Source of the DNA: Phycisphaerae bacterium
GTDB taxonomy: Bacteria; Planctomycetota; Phycisphaerae; UBA1845
DNA length: 64,000 nt
NCBI GenBank assembly: GCA_029260075.1
Contig: JAJDDY010000018.1
Coordinates: forward strand, 18,680 to 82,679
Direction: 5' to 3'
How positions within the stretch are numbered: the stretch's first letter is position 1; every line of letters starts with the position of its first letter. Of the stretch, positions 8,843 to 18,983 are shown one piece after another. A program made the translations under genes and the position numbers. The notes under the pieces were generated by a model. That model saw nothing but the letters and a program-made list of their open reading frames with translations. It made no database searches and had not been told where the DNA came from.

Positions 8843-9820
8843 ATGATCCAGTGTTTGTACACGATAGCTCGCAACACGTTCGTCGAAACCATTCGCCAGC
8901 CGATCTACGGGGTCATTTTGCTCGCCACCGCCGTCATGCTGGTCCTTAATGTGTCCCTGGCCGCCTTCACGCTGGGCGATGACGGCAAGATTTTGCTGGA
9001 CCTCGGTCTCTCTACGTTGCTGATGAGCGGTTTGTTCTTATCCGTATTCAGCGCCGCCGGTGTCCTCAGCCGCGAGATCGATAACAAGACGGTACTGACG
9101 GTCGTATCCAAACCGGTGAGTCGAACGGTGTTCGTGCTCGGCAAGTTCGCCGGCCTGCTCGTCGCCGCTGTCTTGGCCTTCTACCTGACGTCGCTCATCT
9201 TCATCCTTTCCGTCAGACACGGCGTCTTGGAAAACTCCTCCGACCCTTGGGACTACCCCGTCATTCTGCTCGGCATGGGCGCCCTGTGTACGTCGCTGGT
9301 CGTCGGGGGTTTTTGCAACTTCTTCTACCGATCCGGGTTTCTCACCACGGTGCTCGCCACCGTGACACCACTCATGACGCTCGCGGTGCTGGTGATCGGC
9401 AAATTCAACGAGCATTGGGATGTAATCCCATTCGGCAGCAACTACGTCGGTGGACAGATCATCATCGCGACCTTCCTCGTACTGCTTGCGGTAATCACCA
9501 CGACGGCCGTGGCGGTGGCTGCCTCTACGCGGTTCGGCCAACTGGCCACGTTGGTAATCTGCACGATGTTCCTTTGCGTGGGGATTACGTCGGACTACGC
9601 CTTCGGGCAATACGAGGAGTCGTCGACGCTGGCGTCGGCGGTATACCACTTCGTCCCGAATCTCGGGCCGTTCTGGGTGATCGACGGACTCCAAGCGGCG
9701 ACGGAACAGAGCGTAGTTACTGGCAAATATCTTCTGTTGGTTACGGGCTATGCTGCACTAATCACTACGGGCGTCCTTGGCCTCGCCGTCGCCATGTTTC
9801 AACGACGGGAGGTCGGCTGA
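8843..9820 (+). CDS. ABC-2 type transporter permease, divergent from the SPFH operon
   Basis: The 325-residue protein has about six transmembrane helices (near residues 22-42, 52-75, 105-128, 140-160, 170-190 and 210-300 with further segments) and no ATP-binding motifs. It is a paralogue of the permease at 1504-2910: the N-termini align, and both end in RREV. The intramembrane pattern LSREIDNKTVLTVVSKPVSR matches the amphipathic region of ABC-2/NatB-like permeases. No ATPase is adjacent on this strand, so it may share the ATPase at 2907. It is transcribed divergently from the SPFH operon across 186 bp that probably hold both promoters. Confidence 0.87.
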   Translation: MIQCLYTIARNTFVETIRQPIYGVILLATAVMLVLNVSLAAFTLGDDGKILLDLGLSTLLMSGLFLSVFSAAGVLSREIDNKTVLTVVSKPVSRTVFVLGKFAGLLVAAVLAFYLTSLIFILSVRHGVLENSSDPWDYPVILLGMGALCTSLVVGGFCNFFYRSGFLTTVLATVTPLMTLAVLVIGKFNEHWDVIPFGSNYVGGQIIIATFLVLLAVITTTAVAVAASTRFGQLATLVICTMFLCVGITSDYAFGQYEESSTLASAVYHFVPNLGPFWVIDGLQAATEQSVVTGKYLLLVTGYAALITTGVLGLAVAMFQRREVG

Positions 9821-9879
9821 CGCCCGATAGACCCGCCCTTTCCGGATAAGCAGATTCAAGAATTCACGGAGACCATATT

Positions 9880-11382
9880 ATGAATCGCAATCGTCGCTGG
9901 CCCGCTTTCGCTTTGACCGCTGCTGCAGTCCTGTCCGCGTCGTCCGTCGTCGCCGCGCCGTTGTTGACGTTTGAAATCACCCTCGACCCGAAGTTTCAGA
10001 AAAGGCCCTATTCGGGTCGGGTCTATGTAGTCCTGACCACGGCCCCGACGCGCGAGCCCCGCATGCACCTCGGGAACTGGATGCACGCGCCTCAGGTGTT
10101 TTCCCGTGACGTGTCCGGCCTGCAACCCGGCGTAGCGGTGTCCCTCGGCGCCGACGCCTTGGCCTACCCCTTCGCGCTCAAGGACCTTCCGGCTGGAGAA
10201 TACCGCATCCAGGGTATCGCACGGCGCAATCTAGACAGCCCGCTTCCGGGCCGCAGCGCGGGCGACCTGATCAGTGCCGTACACAAAGTTCACATCGCCC
10301 CGGAATCCGACGCCGTCATCTCTTTGCACCTGAATCGAATGGTCGAGCCGAATCCGTTCGTGGAAACGGAGTCGATCAAGCTCGCCGAGATGACGAGCGT
10401 GGCGCTGTCCAAGTTTCATGGCCGCGATGTAAAGATTCGCGCCGGTGTCGCCCTTCCCGAAGGCTGGAAAGACGAGCCAGCCAGGAAGTATCCTGTCCTC
10501 TATATGATCCCCGGGTTCTCGGGCGATCATCAGATGATCCGGATGTTCCAGCGTCTCAACAATACAGGGCAACCGGGTGCCGGTGTCATTCTGGTTGTGC
10601 CGGACCCCAGTTGCTTCCGCGGCCACAGTGTGTTTGCCGATTCCGAGAACAACGGGCCTTGGGGATGGGCATTGCTTCACGAGCTGATTCCGGAAATCGA
10701 GCGCCGATTCCATGGGACGGAGTCGGGTGATCATCGCTACGTTATGGGTGTGTCGTCCGGCGGTTGGAGTAGTCTTTGGTTGCAGATTACCTATCCGGAG
10801 TCGTTCAATGGCTGTTGGTCACACACACCGGACCCGGTCGACTTCCGTGATTTTCAAGGTATCAATCTCTATGAAAACGACGCCAACATGTACACAGACG
10901 GGAACGGGGTTCGTCGACCGGTCATCCAACGCGCCGGGCAAACGCTCATGTATTACGAAGACTTCATCCGAATGGAACATGCGATGGGTCCGGGCGGTCA
11001 GATCCACTCGTTTGAAGCGGTGTTCAGTCAGCGAAGCATGGGGGGCATTCCCGTCCCGATGTTCGACCCGAGGACCGGGCGCGTGAACACGCGCGTCGCA
11101 CGCACGTGGGAACCCTTCGACATTCGCCTCGTTCTAGAGGAAAACTGGGACGAGCTCGGTCCAAAACTCGTGGACAAGCTTCACATCTACGGCGGTCGGC
11201 TCGACGCATTCTTGCTAGACGGGGCTGTTGATCTACTGAAAGAATCACTCACAAAGCTCGGCAGCAATGCGGAAATCATGGTGATCGAAGACATGGGGCA
11301 CGGACTATACCAACCGGCCATAAAGACGATGTTCGAAACCATTCGCACGAACTTCGACCGTGAGCATGGTGACGGCGGCTGA
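9880..11382 (+). CDS. secreted alpha/beta-hydrolase, putative esterase family
   Basis: The 500-residue protein has a signal peptide (residues 1-25, ending VVAAP). An N-terminal beta-domain of about 150 residues precedes an esterase-D-like catalytic domain. The nucleophile elbow is GVSSG, with Ser 292, after RYVM. Candidate acid and base residues lie near GGRLDAFLLDG and DMGHGLY close to the C-terminus. Related proteins are feruloyl, acetylxylan or enterochelin esterases; the substrate cannot be assigned. The start ATG has CGGAGA about 8 nt upstream. It lies 59 bp after the ABC permease and could be cotranscribed with it. Confidence 0.85.
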   Translation: MNRNRRWPAFALTAAAVLSASSVVAAPLLTFEITLDPKFQKRPYSGRVYVVLTTAPTREPRMHLGNWMHAPQVFSRDVSGLQPGVAVSLGADALAYPFALKDLPAGEYRIQGIARRNLDSPLPGRSAGDLISAVHKVHIAPESDAVISLHLNRMVEPNPFVETESIKLAEMTSVALSKFHGRDVKIRAGVALPEGWKDEPARKYPVLYMIPGFSGDHQMIRMFQRLNNTGQPGAGVILVVPDPSCFRGHSVFADSENNGPWGWALLHELIPEIERRFHGTESGDHRYVMGVSSGGWSSLWLQITYPESFNGCWSHTPDPVDFRDFQGINLYENDANMYTDGNGVRRPVIQRAGQTLMYYEDFIRMEHAMGPGGQIHSFEAVFSQRSMGGIPVPMFDPRTGRVNTRVARTWEPFDIRLVLEENWDELGPKLVDKLHIYGGRLDAFLLDGAVDLLKESLTKLGSNAEIMVIEDMGHGLYQPAIKTMFETIRTNFDREHGDGG

Positions 11383-11397
11383 GTCAGTACGGCGAAA

Positions 11398-13098
11398 CTA
11401 CCGTTCCTCGAGCGTCGCGATCCATCCCATATCAGCAGCAGGTTTGCCACTTGCGTGTGGTTTGAAACGCCGCACAAGCACGCGGACGGACTCACCATAC
11501 CGCGACTGCCCCACCCGTGTGCTATGCACGAACACATCTCCGTCCTCAAGTTCATTGATCCAGGGGTCGGGATTCGACAGAAGTTCTTCGTGCTTGGCTG
11601 CGAAGACCAACATCTCGTCGGGAAAGTGCCACACCAGGCACGGTAACACGCCCGCGCGAACATCATTGATCACCGCCCGCTTCGCTCCCTTCAAGAACGG
11701 GGCTACTCGAACCGTCTTGTCGAACTTCCGGCGGTATCGCGCCACGCGCTGCGTTCCTGAGAAGACGAATAGTACGGACATCATTCCTAGCAGAACGACG
11801 CGGCCATATCCAGGTACAATTCGAGCCGCCATAACCGGTAGGAACGCAAGAAACGGGCAAACCATGGACAAATACCTCGGGGCCATGGCATGTAGCGGGC
11901 TCTGATACGTCAGGTATAGCGCGATGTTGGTACCGGCGGTGGCCACCAGAAAGAAGAGCACGTACAGTTCCCACTTGTCCGTCCGGGTCTCCACACGTCG
12001 ACTACGTCGAAAACGCCGCACAACCATCGGCACCAGCGACGCCAACACCGCCAGCACGGTCGCACCCAAAGCGATATTGCGGGCGGCGGGTCGCGCGGCA
12101 CGATCCAAGCCATTGATGTCGAACCCGAACGACATATACTGCGTCGTCACTCGGTCGAGGCGCTTTTGGAACTGCTCAGGACCGCGCGGGTTCCTTGACA
12201 CCTGCAAACGGGCACGCGGAATCGATTCGTGAAAGCGTGGATGGAGCGTAACAAATACGACGCAGCCGGCAAGAAGACAACCCCACACCGTGATCAGGCG
12301 CCTACGCTCCCACCGCATCAGTCGCCACGCCACCAACAAGGCGCCAGCAAGACCGATCAAGCCAAAGTGAAAGTGCGTTAGCAAGCCCGCCGATGTGATC
12401 GCAACCAAGACGACATACGGTCGCCTGCCCCTGGGCGCTTCGGCATTGGTATGTCGCAACAGCTGAGCAACGAACAAGATTGTCCAGAGCGCCAAAAGAT
12501 CGTAGTGACGCGCCTCGAGCGTGCTCCCGATGACCGCCGGACTCACACACCACAGTAGCGCCACAATGCCTGCAGCGACCGAATCTCGAAGCACAGTTCG
12601 GGCCAAGAAGAACAACGCCACGCACGCAATCGTGACGACGAGAACGTTGAGCGCCGGTCCCGTCCACGTGTGTACGCCGAACATCAACGACCACAAATTG
12701 AGCAACCAGAAATACAGTGGAGGGTGGATATCGCCTGCGGCCAGGGAATCGTTGATCTGACCGAAGCACACACCTTCGTGCGGCTGGAGCAGTTGTTTCC
12801 ATTCCCGCGCCTCGACCCAAGTGCCATACGGCGCGCGACGCTCGTGATTTGCTGCGCCGTACTCATCCTTGTTGCATGACGCCAACAGATAGGAAATAGC
12901 CTCGTCATGGTAGATTAACCACTTCGCTGATACGGCCGACACCCGCAACGCGCCGCCCACTGCGATGGCCAACAGCAAGAGTATCCATGCGGCGCGCGAC
13001 ACGCGTACCGGCGCTGCGCTCTTGGGAGAGGAATCGATTCGTTCGACGGGATCCGCACTGCGGCCCGCGGTGCGCGATTGTCTTCTTCGCCTAGTCAT
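11398..13098 (-). CDS. GT39/ArnT-like polytopic glycosyltransferase
   Basis: This is a 566-residue integral membrane protein. It has the features of lipid-linked-sugar glycosyltransferases of the GT39/GT83 superfamily: an acidic pair in the first extracytoplasmic loop (YHDEAISYL, about residue 60), the conserved DIHPPLYFWLLNLW, and about ten hydrophobic helices. Such enzymes move a sugar from a polyprenyl-phosphate donor onto lipid or protein outside the cytoplasmic membrane. It is a tandem paralogue of the next gene upstream; 32 bp separate them. The C-terminal soluble tail after the last helix is about 120 residues. The acceptor is unknown. Confidence 0.85.
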   Translation of the reverse strand: MTRRRRQSRTAGRSADPVERIDSSPKSAAPVRVSRAAWILLLLAIAVGGALRVSAVSAKWLIYHDEAISYLLASCNKDEYGAANHERRAPYGTWVEAREWKQLLQPHEGVCFGQINDSLAAGDIHPPLYFWLLNLWSLMFGVHTWTGPALNVLVVTIACVALFFLARTVLRDSVAAGIVALLWCVSPAVIGSTLEARHYDLLALWTILFVAQLLRHTNAEAPRGRRPYVVLVAITSAGLLTHFHFGLIGLAGALLVAWRLMRWERRRLITVWGCLLAGCVVFVTLHPRFHESIPRARLQVSRNPRGPEQFQKRLDRVTTQYMSFGFDINGLDRAARPAARNIALGATVLAVLASLVPMVVRRFRRSRRVETRTDKWELYVLFFLVATAGTNIALYLTYQSPLHAMAPRYLSMVCPFLAFLPVMAARIVPGYGRVVLLGMMSVLFVFSGTQRVARYRRKFDKTVRVAPFLKGAKRAVINDVRAGVLPCLVWHFPDEMLVFAAKHEELLSNPDPWINELEDGDVFVHSTRVGQSRYGESVRVLVRRFKPHASGKPAADMGWIATLEER

Positions 13099-13130
13099 GG
13101 TCTATACAATGGTTCGACACGTCTGACGGA

Positions 13131-14825
13131 TCAATGCCGGCCCCCTACTTCCTGAAGAAGCTCCGCTCGAGTCGATCCCCACAGTGGTTGTCTGACTACT
13201 TCGCGCCGGTACCTTGGCGACCACACATTGGCGATGCTGGGCTGCGCCCACCGACGCCGCGTCCAGTCACTGAGGTACAGAGCGTTGGATCGAACGACGC
13301 CAACTTCTTCAGGATGTTTGAGCAGGTAATTCGGATCCGCAGCCAATATCATAGCTTCATCTGGAAGGTGCCAAATAATTCGTGGGAAAATGTCTCGGCG
13401 CACGTCGTCGACAACGATACGCTCGACCGTTGCGAGCAGGGGCTGAGGATTCCAAAGTGTACGGTGCAGTTCGCGATAGCCGCCCACGTATTGCACACCA
13501 TCAAACATTACCCAACCCGCTACACCGATCAAGAATACGACGCCCAACCGGCCGGTTCGGCGCGCAAACAACACCGGCACGAACGCGAGGAACGGCCAGA
13601 CGGTACATGGGTACTTCGCCTGCATCGCGTGCCGCGGACTGATGAACATGAGATAAAGAAATATGTTGGTAGCAGCCGTCCATAACAAGAAATAGAGAAT
13701 CTGCAGATCCCCCAAGTGCGTGGTAAGCCAAATCGTAGCGTCGCGGCGCCGGGCAAGCCATGAATGAACCAGAATGGTTAGAAGAAGACACCCGACGCCC
13801 ACCATAATCACGTTTGTGACCTTTCCGTTCCGAGCGGTCCGCACGTCCGCATAATCATGGAAGAAGCCAGCATACCGCGCCAACACCGTATCGATACGAT
13901 AACCCAGTTCCCTCCCGTCCGGCATCAACGCTTGCCTCCCGCTAGTACCGCGCCGGATAACATTGTAGCATCTCGGAAATAACGCCGGCAACGCCAAGCA
14001 ACCCAATCCGATCACAAGACAAACCGAAAGATCACGTCGGCGATGGCCCCGTTCCGATCGGGGACACAACAACAGGAACACCAAGCACCCCACGACGACG
14101 GGGGCGAAATGAAAGTGCGTTAACATCCCAGCGGCCGCCGTCGCGGCGAGAAGAACATACCGCCCTCGCCCGATCGGTCCCGAGCGATCTCGTAGGGCTA
14201 TGACTTGCCAGACCAGCAGTATGGTACACAGTGCGAGTAGTTCATACGGCCGCGCCTCAAGTGCAGACGGTATGACGGTCGGACTGAAACTCCACAACAA
14301 CGCCACAACCGCAGCCAACACTGAGTTTCGCAATACACAGCGCGCGAGACCAAACAGCGCAAGCGTTGATAGGAACGCGATCGGCACGTTGATCAGAGGG
14401 CCACTCCAAACCTCCACACCCAATGCGAGCACACCTATGTGCAGAAACCAGAAGTACAACGGCGGGTGTTTGTCATTACCGGCCAAGTCGCGACTAATCG
14501 TGGCGAGGCAGAAGTTCCGCTCAGCTCTGAAGAACCGCTTCCATTCGGCCACGGGAACCCAAGTGCCGTACGGAGATGCCCTGTCGCGCACCATACGAGC
14601 GTAACTTCCCTGATGGCCGGTAGCGGCCAGATATGAGATACCCTCATCCCGCTGAATCACTCGCTTGCCATTAATGGCCAGAAGACGAAGTGACGCGCCT
14701 CCAATGAGGGCGACGCCAAGAATCAGCACCGTCCAAACGCGCGCGCGGACGAGGAATGCCGGCCACGAACGAGATGGCGTCGCCGAACTCGCCGCTCCAC
14801 GCGTCCGGTCTTTCGGCGCGGTCAC
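13131..14825 (-). CDS. GT39/ArnT-like polytopic glycosyltransferase, paralogue
   Basis: The 564-residue protein has the same plan as its downstream neighbour: a catalytic acidic pair in RDEGISYL, then DKHPPLYFWFLHIGVL, multiple helices, and a soluble tail containing WNPQPLLATVERIVVDDVRR. The start is GTG at 14825, inside a GTGA overlap with the dapB stop, which implies translational coupling to the amino-acid genes upstream. The pair probably arose by tandem duplication. Co-occurrence with thrC and dapB is an operon arrangement rather than an obvious pathway link. Confidence 0.85.
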   Translation of the reverse strand: MTAPKDRTRGAASSATPSRSWPAFLVRARVWTVLILGVALIGGASLRLLAINGKRVIQRDEGISYLAATGHQGSYARMVRDRASPYGTWVPVAEWKRFFRAERNFCLATISRDLAGNDKHPPLYFWFLHIGVLALGVEVWSGPLINVPIAFLSTLALFGLARCVLRNSVLAAVVALLWSFSPTVIPSALEARPYELLALCTILLVWQVIALRDRSGPIGRGRYVLLAATAAAGMLTHFHFAPVVVGCLVFLLLCPRSERGHRRRDLSVCLVIGLGCLALPALFPRCYNVIRRGTSGRQALMPDGRELGYRIDTVLARYAGFFHDYADVRTARNGKVTNVIMVGVGCLLLTILVHSWLARRRDATIWLTTHLGDLQILYFLLWTAATNIFLYLMFISPRHAMQAKYPCTVWPFLAFVPVLFARRTGRLGVVFLIGVAGWVMFDGVQYVGGYRELHRTLWNPQPLLATVERIVVDDVRRDIFPRIIWHLPDEAMILAADPNYLLKHPEEVGVVRSNALYLSDWTRRRWAQPSIANVWSPRYRREVVRQPLWGSTRAELLQEVGGRH

Positions 14826-15616
14826 GCGTTATCCCCGGACTCACCTAAGACGTCGGCCATGGCGTACAGGCCCGGAAGTCGATCAATCACCCAACTCGCC
14901 GCCCGTAGCGCGCCCGCGGCGAATGTCTTACGTGAATGGGCCGTGTGGCGCAGGGTAATGGTTTCACCCGGTCCAGAAAAATGGACTTCGTGTTGACCGA
15001 CGACCTCTCCCATTCGAACCGAGTGTATTCCGATTTGCCCTGCGACGCGCGGACCCGAGTCACACGACCGACCCAACACGTTGCATTGCGCGCCGGCTAC
15101 GCCCCGCGCATCGGCGATCGCGCCGGCCAGTACATAGGCCGTACCGCTCGGGGCGTCGACCTTATGTCGGTGGTGCGTCTCGACGATTTCCACGTCGTAC
15201 GCGTCGCCAAGCTGTTGCGTAATCTTGCGGAGGGCGCTCAACACCGCCTGAATGCCGACGCCACAGTTCGGAGCGCGAACGATCGGGATAGATTTGGCCG
15301 TGTCCTCGATCCGTACCAGCTGCTCGGCACTATGGCCTGTCGCCCCGATGATCATGGGAACGCGGTGCGCGGCGCACACTTCAAGCCACACCATCGTTCC
15401 ATTCGCGTCGGTGAAGTCGATCAAGACGTCGGCGGTATCGTGGAGCGAATCGACCACGGCCACGTCAGCCTCACCAACGCGAACGGTCGAGCCCGCGGCC
15501 GCTGCACTCGGCAGGGCCAGCGCCGCCGCGATGATGAAGCGATCGTCGCGCGCCGCGCAGTCGAGAACGCATCGCCCCATACGGCCGGTAGCGCCGGCGA
15601 CGGCCAATCGGATCAT
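14822..15616 (-). CDS. dapB: 4-hydroxy-tetrahydrodipicolinate reductase
   Basis: DapB reduces hydroxy-tetrahydrodipicolinate with NAD(P)H in the diaminopimelate/lysine pathway. The 264-residue protein begins [14 protein letters not shown] (dinucleotide-binding GxxGxxG) and contains the active-site signature [15 protein letters not shown], with the catalytic His and Lys in place. I chose the ATG at 15616, which overlaps the thrC stop as ATGA and puts the Rossmann motif at the N-terminus; an upstream in-frame ATG at 15643 would add nine residues with no family support. Length matches the family (about 240-275). Lysine and threonine synthesis both branch from aspartate semialdehyde, so coupling to thrC is sensible. 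Confidence 0.95.
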   Translation of the reverse strand: MIRLAVAGATGRMGRCVLDCAARDDRFIIAAALALPSAAAAGSTVRVGEADVAVVDSLHDTADVLIDFTDANGTMVWLEVCAAHRVPMIIGATGHSAEQLVRIEDTAKSIPIVRAPNCGVGIQAVLSALRKITQQLGDAYDVEIVETHHRHKVDAPSGTAYVLAGAIADARGVAGAQCNVLGRSCDSGPRVAGQIGIHSVRMGEVVGQHEVHFSGPGETITLRHTAHSRKTFAAGALRAASWVIDRLPGLYAMADVLGESGDNA

Positions 15617-17175
15617 CCCTCGCCCCCCCGGTCGTGCGCGCATCCTTCGCCACCCCTCTTGCGCCCGTTGGCCCTAGCGCGCACGCTTGTGCGTGACTCC
15701 CTTCTCGCAACGCCCCGTTCATTGAGATACGCGGCAATGGCGTCAATGTCGGCGGGCATTTGTACCGCCGGGTTGGCCAGGTGACGTGCCAGATCATTGG
15801 CACCGACTTGGTGATGGCTAGTGTGCGAATCCTCATCACTTGAATCCGTTCCCGCTCCTCGCCCTCCGGAACCCTTGGTGTGATAGTTCACCGTCGCATC
15901 AGGATCCTTGAGGCCATGGCCGGTCAAGATACAGACGACCGTCTCGGACGACCCGATCACACCTTCATCAAGAAGCACGCGCAGACCGGCCACGGAGGCA
16001 CCGCTGGCTGGTTCGCACCCGAATCCGAATCGACCAACCAACGCCTTGCCTTCGAGAATGCAGTCGTCGGAAACGGCACGCACAACGCCGTTCATTACAT
16101 CCAGACTTCGCAACGCCTTGACCAAGTTGACCGGTCGGCCGATTTCGATCGCGCTCGCCACTGTATGCGCGCGCCGACCCTGCTCGTCCCACTGCCCGAA
16201 GTACGAATCGATCTTGCTGCGATCAACGCGACCATCGCGAAACCGTATCCCATGCTCGTTGTACAGATCGAACAATGCGCTGGCGCCGTCGGCGTTGATC
16301 ACGGCTAGGCGGGGTATGCGATCGACCAAGCCCAGCTCGTACAGTTCCATGAACGCCTTGCCAAACGCGCTGGCGTTGCCCAAGTTGCCGCCGGGTACGA
16401 CGATCCAATCGGGCACTGACCAACCCAGACCCTCCAGGACGCGATACATGATTGTCTTTTGGCCTTCGAGACGAAAAGGGTTGACGGAGTTGGCCAGGTA
16501 CAAGTCGAGACCATCCGAGGATTGCTGGACCAGTCGCATACACGCGTCGAAGTCGCCGTCTATTTGAATCGTCGTAGCCCCATAGTCCAGCGCTTGGGCG
16601 AGCTTACCCTTGGCGATTTTGCCCCCACCGACAAACACAACGGCCTCTATTGGTTGACCGGTCCGCGTAGACGTCAAGCCAGCCAACATCGCAAGCGACG
16701 CGCTGGTATTGCCGGTCGACGCACATGCGACGCGCGATCGATTCAGGCGGCGGGCCATGGTGAAAGCAGCCACCATGCCGTTGTCTTTGAAGCTACCGCT
16801 CGGATTGAAGCCTTCGTATTGCAGGAAGAGGTGGCCGGCGTCGACACCGATCTCGCGCGCGAGCAAGTCGGCTTGTTGGAGCGTGGTGCGCCCTTCGCCG
16901 ACCGTCACGAGATCGTCGACGTCCGCGAAGGGCAGAAGGTCTCGAAACCGCCACACGCCACTCGCGTCGTGCGTACCGGCGGGCCCGCCGCTCGCGCCAC
17001 GACGAGCGTCGAAGAACGAAAGCGAGTCGGGTGTGCAGGCACGCGACCAGTCATAACGGACGTCGACTAACGATGCGCACGACGGACAGGCGTACCGCAC
17101 CTCATCCACGCCGAACGTCTGACCGCAGTCGCCGTCAATACATTGTTGGTACGCAAGATCAGCCATCGAACCCAT
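15613..17175 (-). CDS. thrC: threonine synthase with repeat-derived C-terminal insertions
   Basis: This is a PLP enzyme converting O-phosphohomoserine to threonine. An N-terminal zinc-ribbon-like set of cysteines (CIDGDC, then CPSC) precedes the fold-type II core. The PLP lysine is in [11 protein letters not shown]; the substrate region includes STGNTSAS and the cofactor loop VVPGGNLGN. The family normally ends after [12 protein letters not shown] with a short tail containing PADIDAI. Here that tail is interrupted by about 25 Gly/Ser/Asp-rich residues containing DEDSHTS. It then continues about 28 residues beyond, with RRESRTS and a basic end. Both motifs are translated copies of a short palindromic repeat (15685-15712 and 15817-15846). 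Start ATG 17175; 17166 is nearly as good. Confidence 0.92.
   Translation of the reverse strand: MGSMADLAYQQCIDGDCGQTFGVDEVRYACPSCASLVDVRYDWSRACTPDSLSFFDARRGASGGPAGTHDASGVWRFRDLLPFADVDDLVTVGEGRTTLQQADLLAREIGVDAGHLFLQYEGFNPSGSFKDNGMVAAFTMARRLNRSRVACASTGNTSASLAMLAGLTSTRTGQPIEAVVFVGGGKIAKGKLAQALDYGATTIQIDGDFDACMRLVQQSSDGLDLYLANSVNPFRLEGQKTIMYRVLEGLGWSVPDWIVVPGGNLGNASAFGKAFMELYELGLVDRIPRLAVINADGASALFDLYNEHGIRFRDGRVDRSKIDSYFGQWDEQGRRAHTVASAIEIGRPVNLVKALRSLDVMNGVVRAVSDDCILEGKALVGRFGFGCEPASGASVAGLRVLLDEGVIGSSETVVCILTGHGLKDPDATVNYHTKGSGGRGAGTDSSDEDSHTSHHQVGANDLARHLANPAVQMPADIDAIAAYLNERGVARRESRTSVRARANGRKRGGEGCAHDRGGEG
15685..15712 (-). repeat. short palindromic repeat inside thrC (C-terminal copy)
   Basis: The sequence GTGCGTGACTCCCTTCTCGCAA is a variant of the GTGCGTGAATCCTTTCTCGCAC palindrome. 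Read in the gene frame on the minus strand it encodes RRESRTS, beyond the normal end of the protein. Confidence 0.6.
15817..15846 (-). repeat. short palindromic repeat inside thrC (internal copy)
   Basis: A degraded copy (AGTGTGCGAATCCTCATCAC). In the gene frame it encodes DEDSHTS, between the conserved VNYHT and [13 protein letters not shown] blocks of threonine synthase. Confidence 0.5.
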
Positions 17176-17516
17176 GTTCGGCGGTTCGGTTGCCGGACGC
17201 AACCGAAATGCCAAAGATCATTCCGCATACACGTGACCAGAATCGGTGGCACGCCCAGGGTCGGGCCGGTTGCATCCGCCATTCCCCACCATTTTCGCGG
17301 ATGGCGCCCGCCCTACCCGTGCGGTTCGGGGAGACCAGCGGAAGTCTCGCGATTTCTGTGCATTTGACCTGACTCCCGGGCCAGCCTGCACGCGCCCTGC
17401 GACGTTCGCCCCTGGCCAACGTCCGAGAAGCCCGGCCAACTCAACTGACATTCGTGTTCGTTCGATAGAGCGTACATGGTCCCGGCCTCCCCGGCGAAAC
17501 GAAGGCGGAAGTTCTC
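17176..17516. other. divergent intergenic region
   Basis: This gap separates the minus-strand thrC operon from the plus-strand gene at 17517 and should contain both promoters. I see no repeat element, RNA gene or convincing open frame in it. Confidence 0.4.
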
Positions 17517-18419
17517 ATGATCGGATCCGTTTCGAGCAACAGCATACTCTCTGCGGCGTTCGGCTTCGGCGCGGCGCCCAAGATCGGCGGCTCGCCGAAG
17601 AATTTTCCGGGGCAGATTAACTCCGCTTCCGGTCAGTTCGGTGGTCAGGACCACGAGCAACCCGTCGACAAGGTGGAGCTATCCGACGCGGCGCAACGAC
17701 TCGCTGCGATCGCCGAACAGGTCAACGGATCCACAAGCCTCAACTCGAGTGCGAACGCAGGAAGAATTCAAGGCGGCACCAACGGCTCAAGCACGAAGCC
17801 ACAAGCGTCCGGACCATCGCAATCGAATGGAACGGGAACCTTGGCTCCGGAGGACGAAGCTCAGGTCCGCAAGCTGCGCGAGCAGGACGCGGAGGTTCGT
17901 CGTCACGAGCAAGCCCATAAAGCTTCCGCCGGCCAGTACGCTTCGGGCGGACCGAGCTTCAAATTCGAGACCGGACCCGACGGACGCCAGTACGCCGTGT
18001 CGGGCGAGGTTCAAATCGACGCGTCACCGGTCAACGGTGACCCGCAGGCTACCGTAAGAAAAATGCAGCAGGTGCGCCGCGCTGCACTTGCACCGGGCAG
18101 CCCGTCGTCGCAGGATCGCGCCGTAGCGGCACAGGCCGCGCAGACGGAACAACAAGCACGGACGGAGGCGTCCCAGAAGACTCGCGATACGCAAGGAACG
18201 GTATCCGGCGGATCGTCTAGCGCGACGGTGGTGGGAGGCGCACAAACTGCCGACGCTACCGGCGGTCCGACAGCGGCCACAACGGATCAACCCGTCGGAT
18301 TCGGCAGCAATCTCGGCGGCGAATCCTCCCGAGCATACGCCTCACAGGCTGCGGCGCTGACCCTTGCCAGCGGGAGCCCGAACCAGGGAAGTCGCTCGCT
18401 CCTCGATCTGATCGCATAG
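17517..18419 (+). CDS. HExxH-containing protein of the CJM1_0395/SprA-related putative metalloprotease type
   Basis: The 300-residue protein is low in complexity at both ends (Gly/Ser/Asn/Gln-rich). A compact conserved core lies at about residues 118-190: [26 protein letters not shown], with the zinc-site motif HEQAH, then [22 protein letters not shown]. This core resembles the putative metalloprotease family annotated as SprA-related (CJM1_0395 type). There is no classic signal peptide. The flanks probably are unstructured linkers. It stands alone on the plus strand. Proteolytic activity is unproven for the family; the zinc motif is the only direct evidence. Confidence 0.75.
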   Translation: MIGSVSSNSILSAAFGFGAAPKIGGSPKNFPGQINSASGQFGGQDHEQPVDKVELSDAAQRLAAIAEQVNGSTSLNSSANAGRIQGGTNGSSTKPQASGPSQSNGTGTLAPEDEAQVRKLREQDAEVRRHEQAHKASAGQYASGGPSFKFETGPDGRQYAVSGEVQIDASPVNGDPQATVRKMQQVRRAALAPGSPSSQDRAVAAQAAQTEQQARTEASQKTRDTQGTVSGGSSSATVVGGAQTADATGGPTAATTDQPVGFGSNLGGESSRAYASQAAALTLASGSPNQGSRSLLDLIA

Positions 18420-18659
18420 TCCGAGTTTAGAAACGCGGCGACATATCTGACTGCACGCGATTGCAGCCACGGCCTAACCCCAGTGATGATGCGTATTTAT
18501 TGCCTGGAGCAGTCGTATCCAACGCGCGATCTAGTCAATAGCCGCACGTGTGACCGTGCTTTGCGGGGTGCATGACACTCTTGGCGGCATGCGAATCATC
18601 GACGAACCTGTGCGCGATTCAGTCCGCGCCGTAGTTTCTGTCAAAGCCCGAAGCGCAGG

Positions 18660-18832
18660 CTAGTGCGTCGTCACGCTTGCTTTTGCGGGCATGCCCGAAT
18701 TGACGGCGACCACCAAACCGAGCCGCGACCGTGAGGGAGTGTGTTCAGGCATTCGCCACCGGCTTTCGAACGTCCGCTTCGTTACGGGCGCGGCTCGGTA
18801 AACCCTTCAATCGATGTGTGACAAAGCACTAG
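18660..18832. repeat. MITE-like inverted-repeat element, copy B
   Basis: The element is bounded by CTAGTGCGTCGTCAC on the left and GTGACAAAGCACTAG on the right, an inverted pair. Inside are GAGCCGCGACCGTGAGGGAG and CGCTTCGTTACGGGCGCGGC. It is 173 bp, slightly longer than copies A and E, because the left arm is diverged. Confidence 0.8.
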
Positions 18833-18969
18833 CGGATCCTAACACGCTTGATGGACCACCCAAGATCCGGCGCTGGCGCTTCGGCCTCTGAAAGCTGCCC
18901 GCCGACGGTGTTACGCACCCTGGCCGCCGCACCACGAACGATCACGATAGCCAACACCGGCCAGTGTGG

Positions 18970-18975
18970 TATAAT
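18970..18975 (+). promoter_or_regulatory. -10 box TATAAT directly before yedK
   Basis: A perfect TATAAT ends only 8 nt before the yedK ATG. Transcription would therefore start at or within a base or two of the start codon, giving a leaderless mRNA. No obvious -35 hexamer or ribosome binding site is seen. Confidence 0.45.
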
Positions 18976-18983
18976 GCCGCGCG

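Larger units (their letters stand above)
18420..18983. other. gene-free gap with MITE-like element and yedK promoter
   Basis: No supported gene is present. It contains MITE-like copy B (18660-18832) and, at its right end, the promoter of the yedK gene. The left 240 bp show nothing I can name. Confidence 0.5.
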
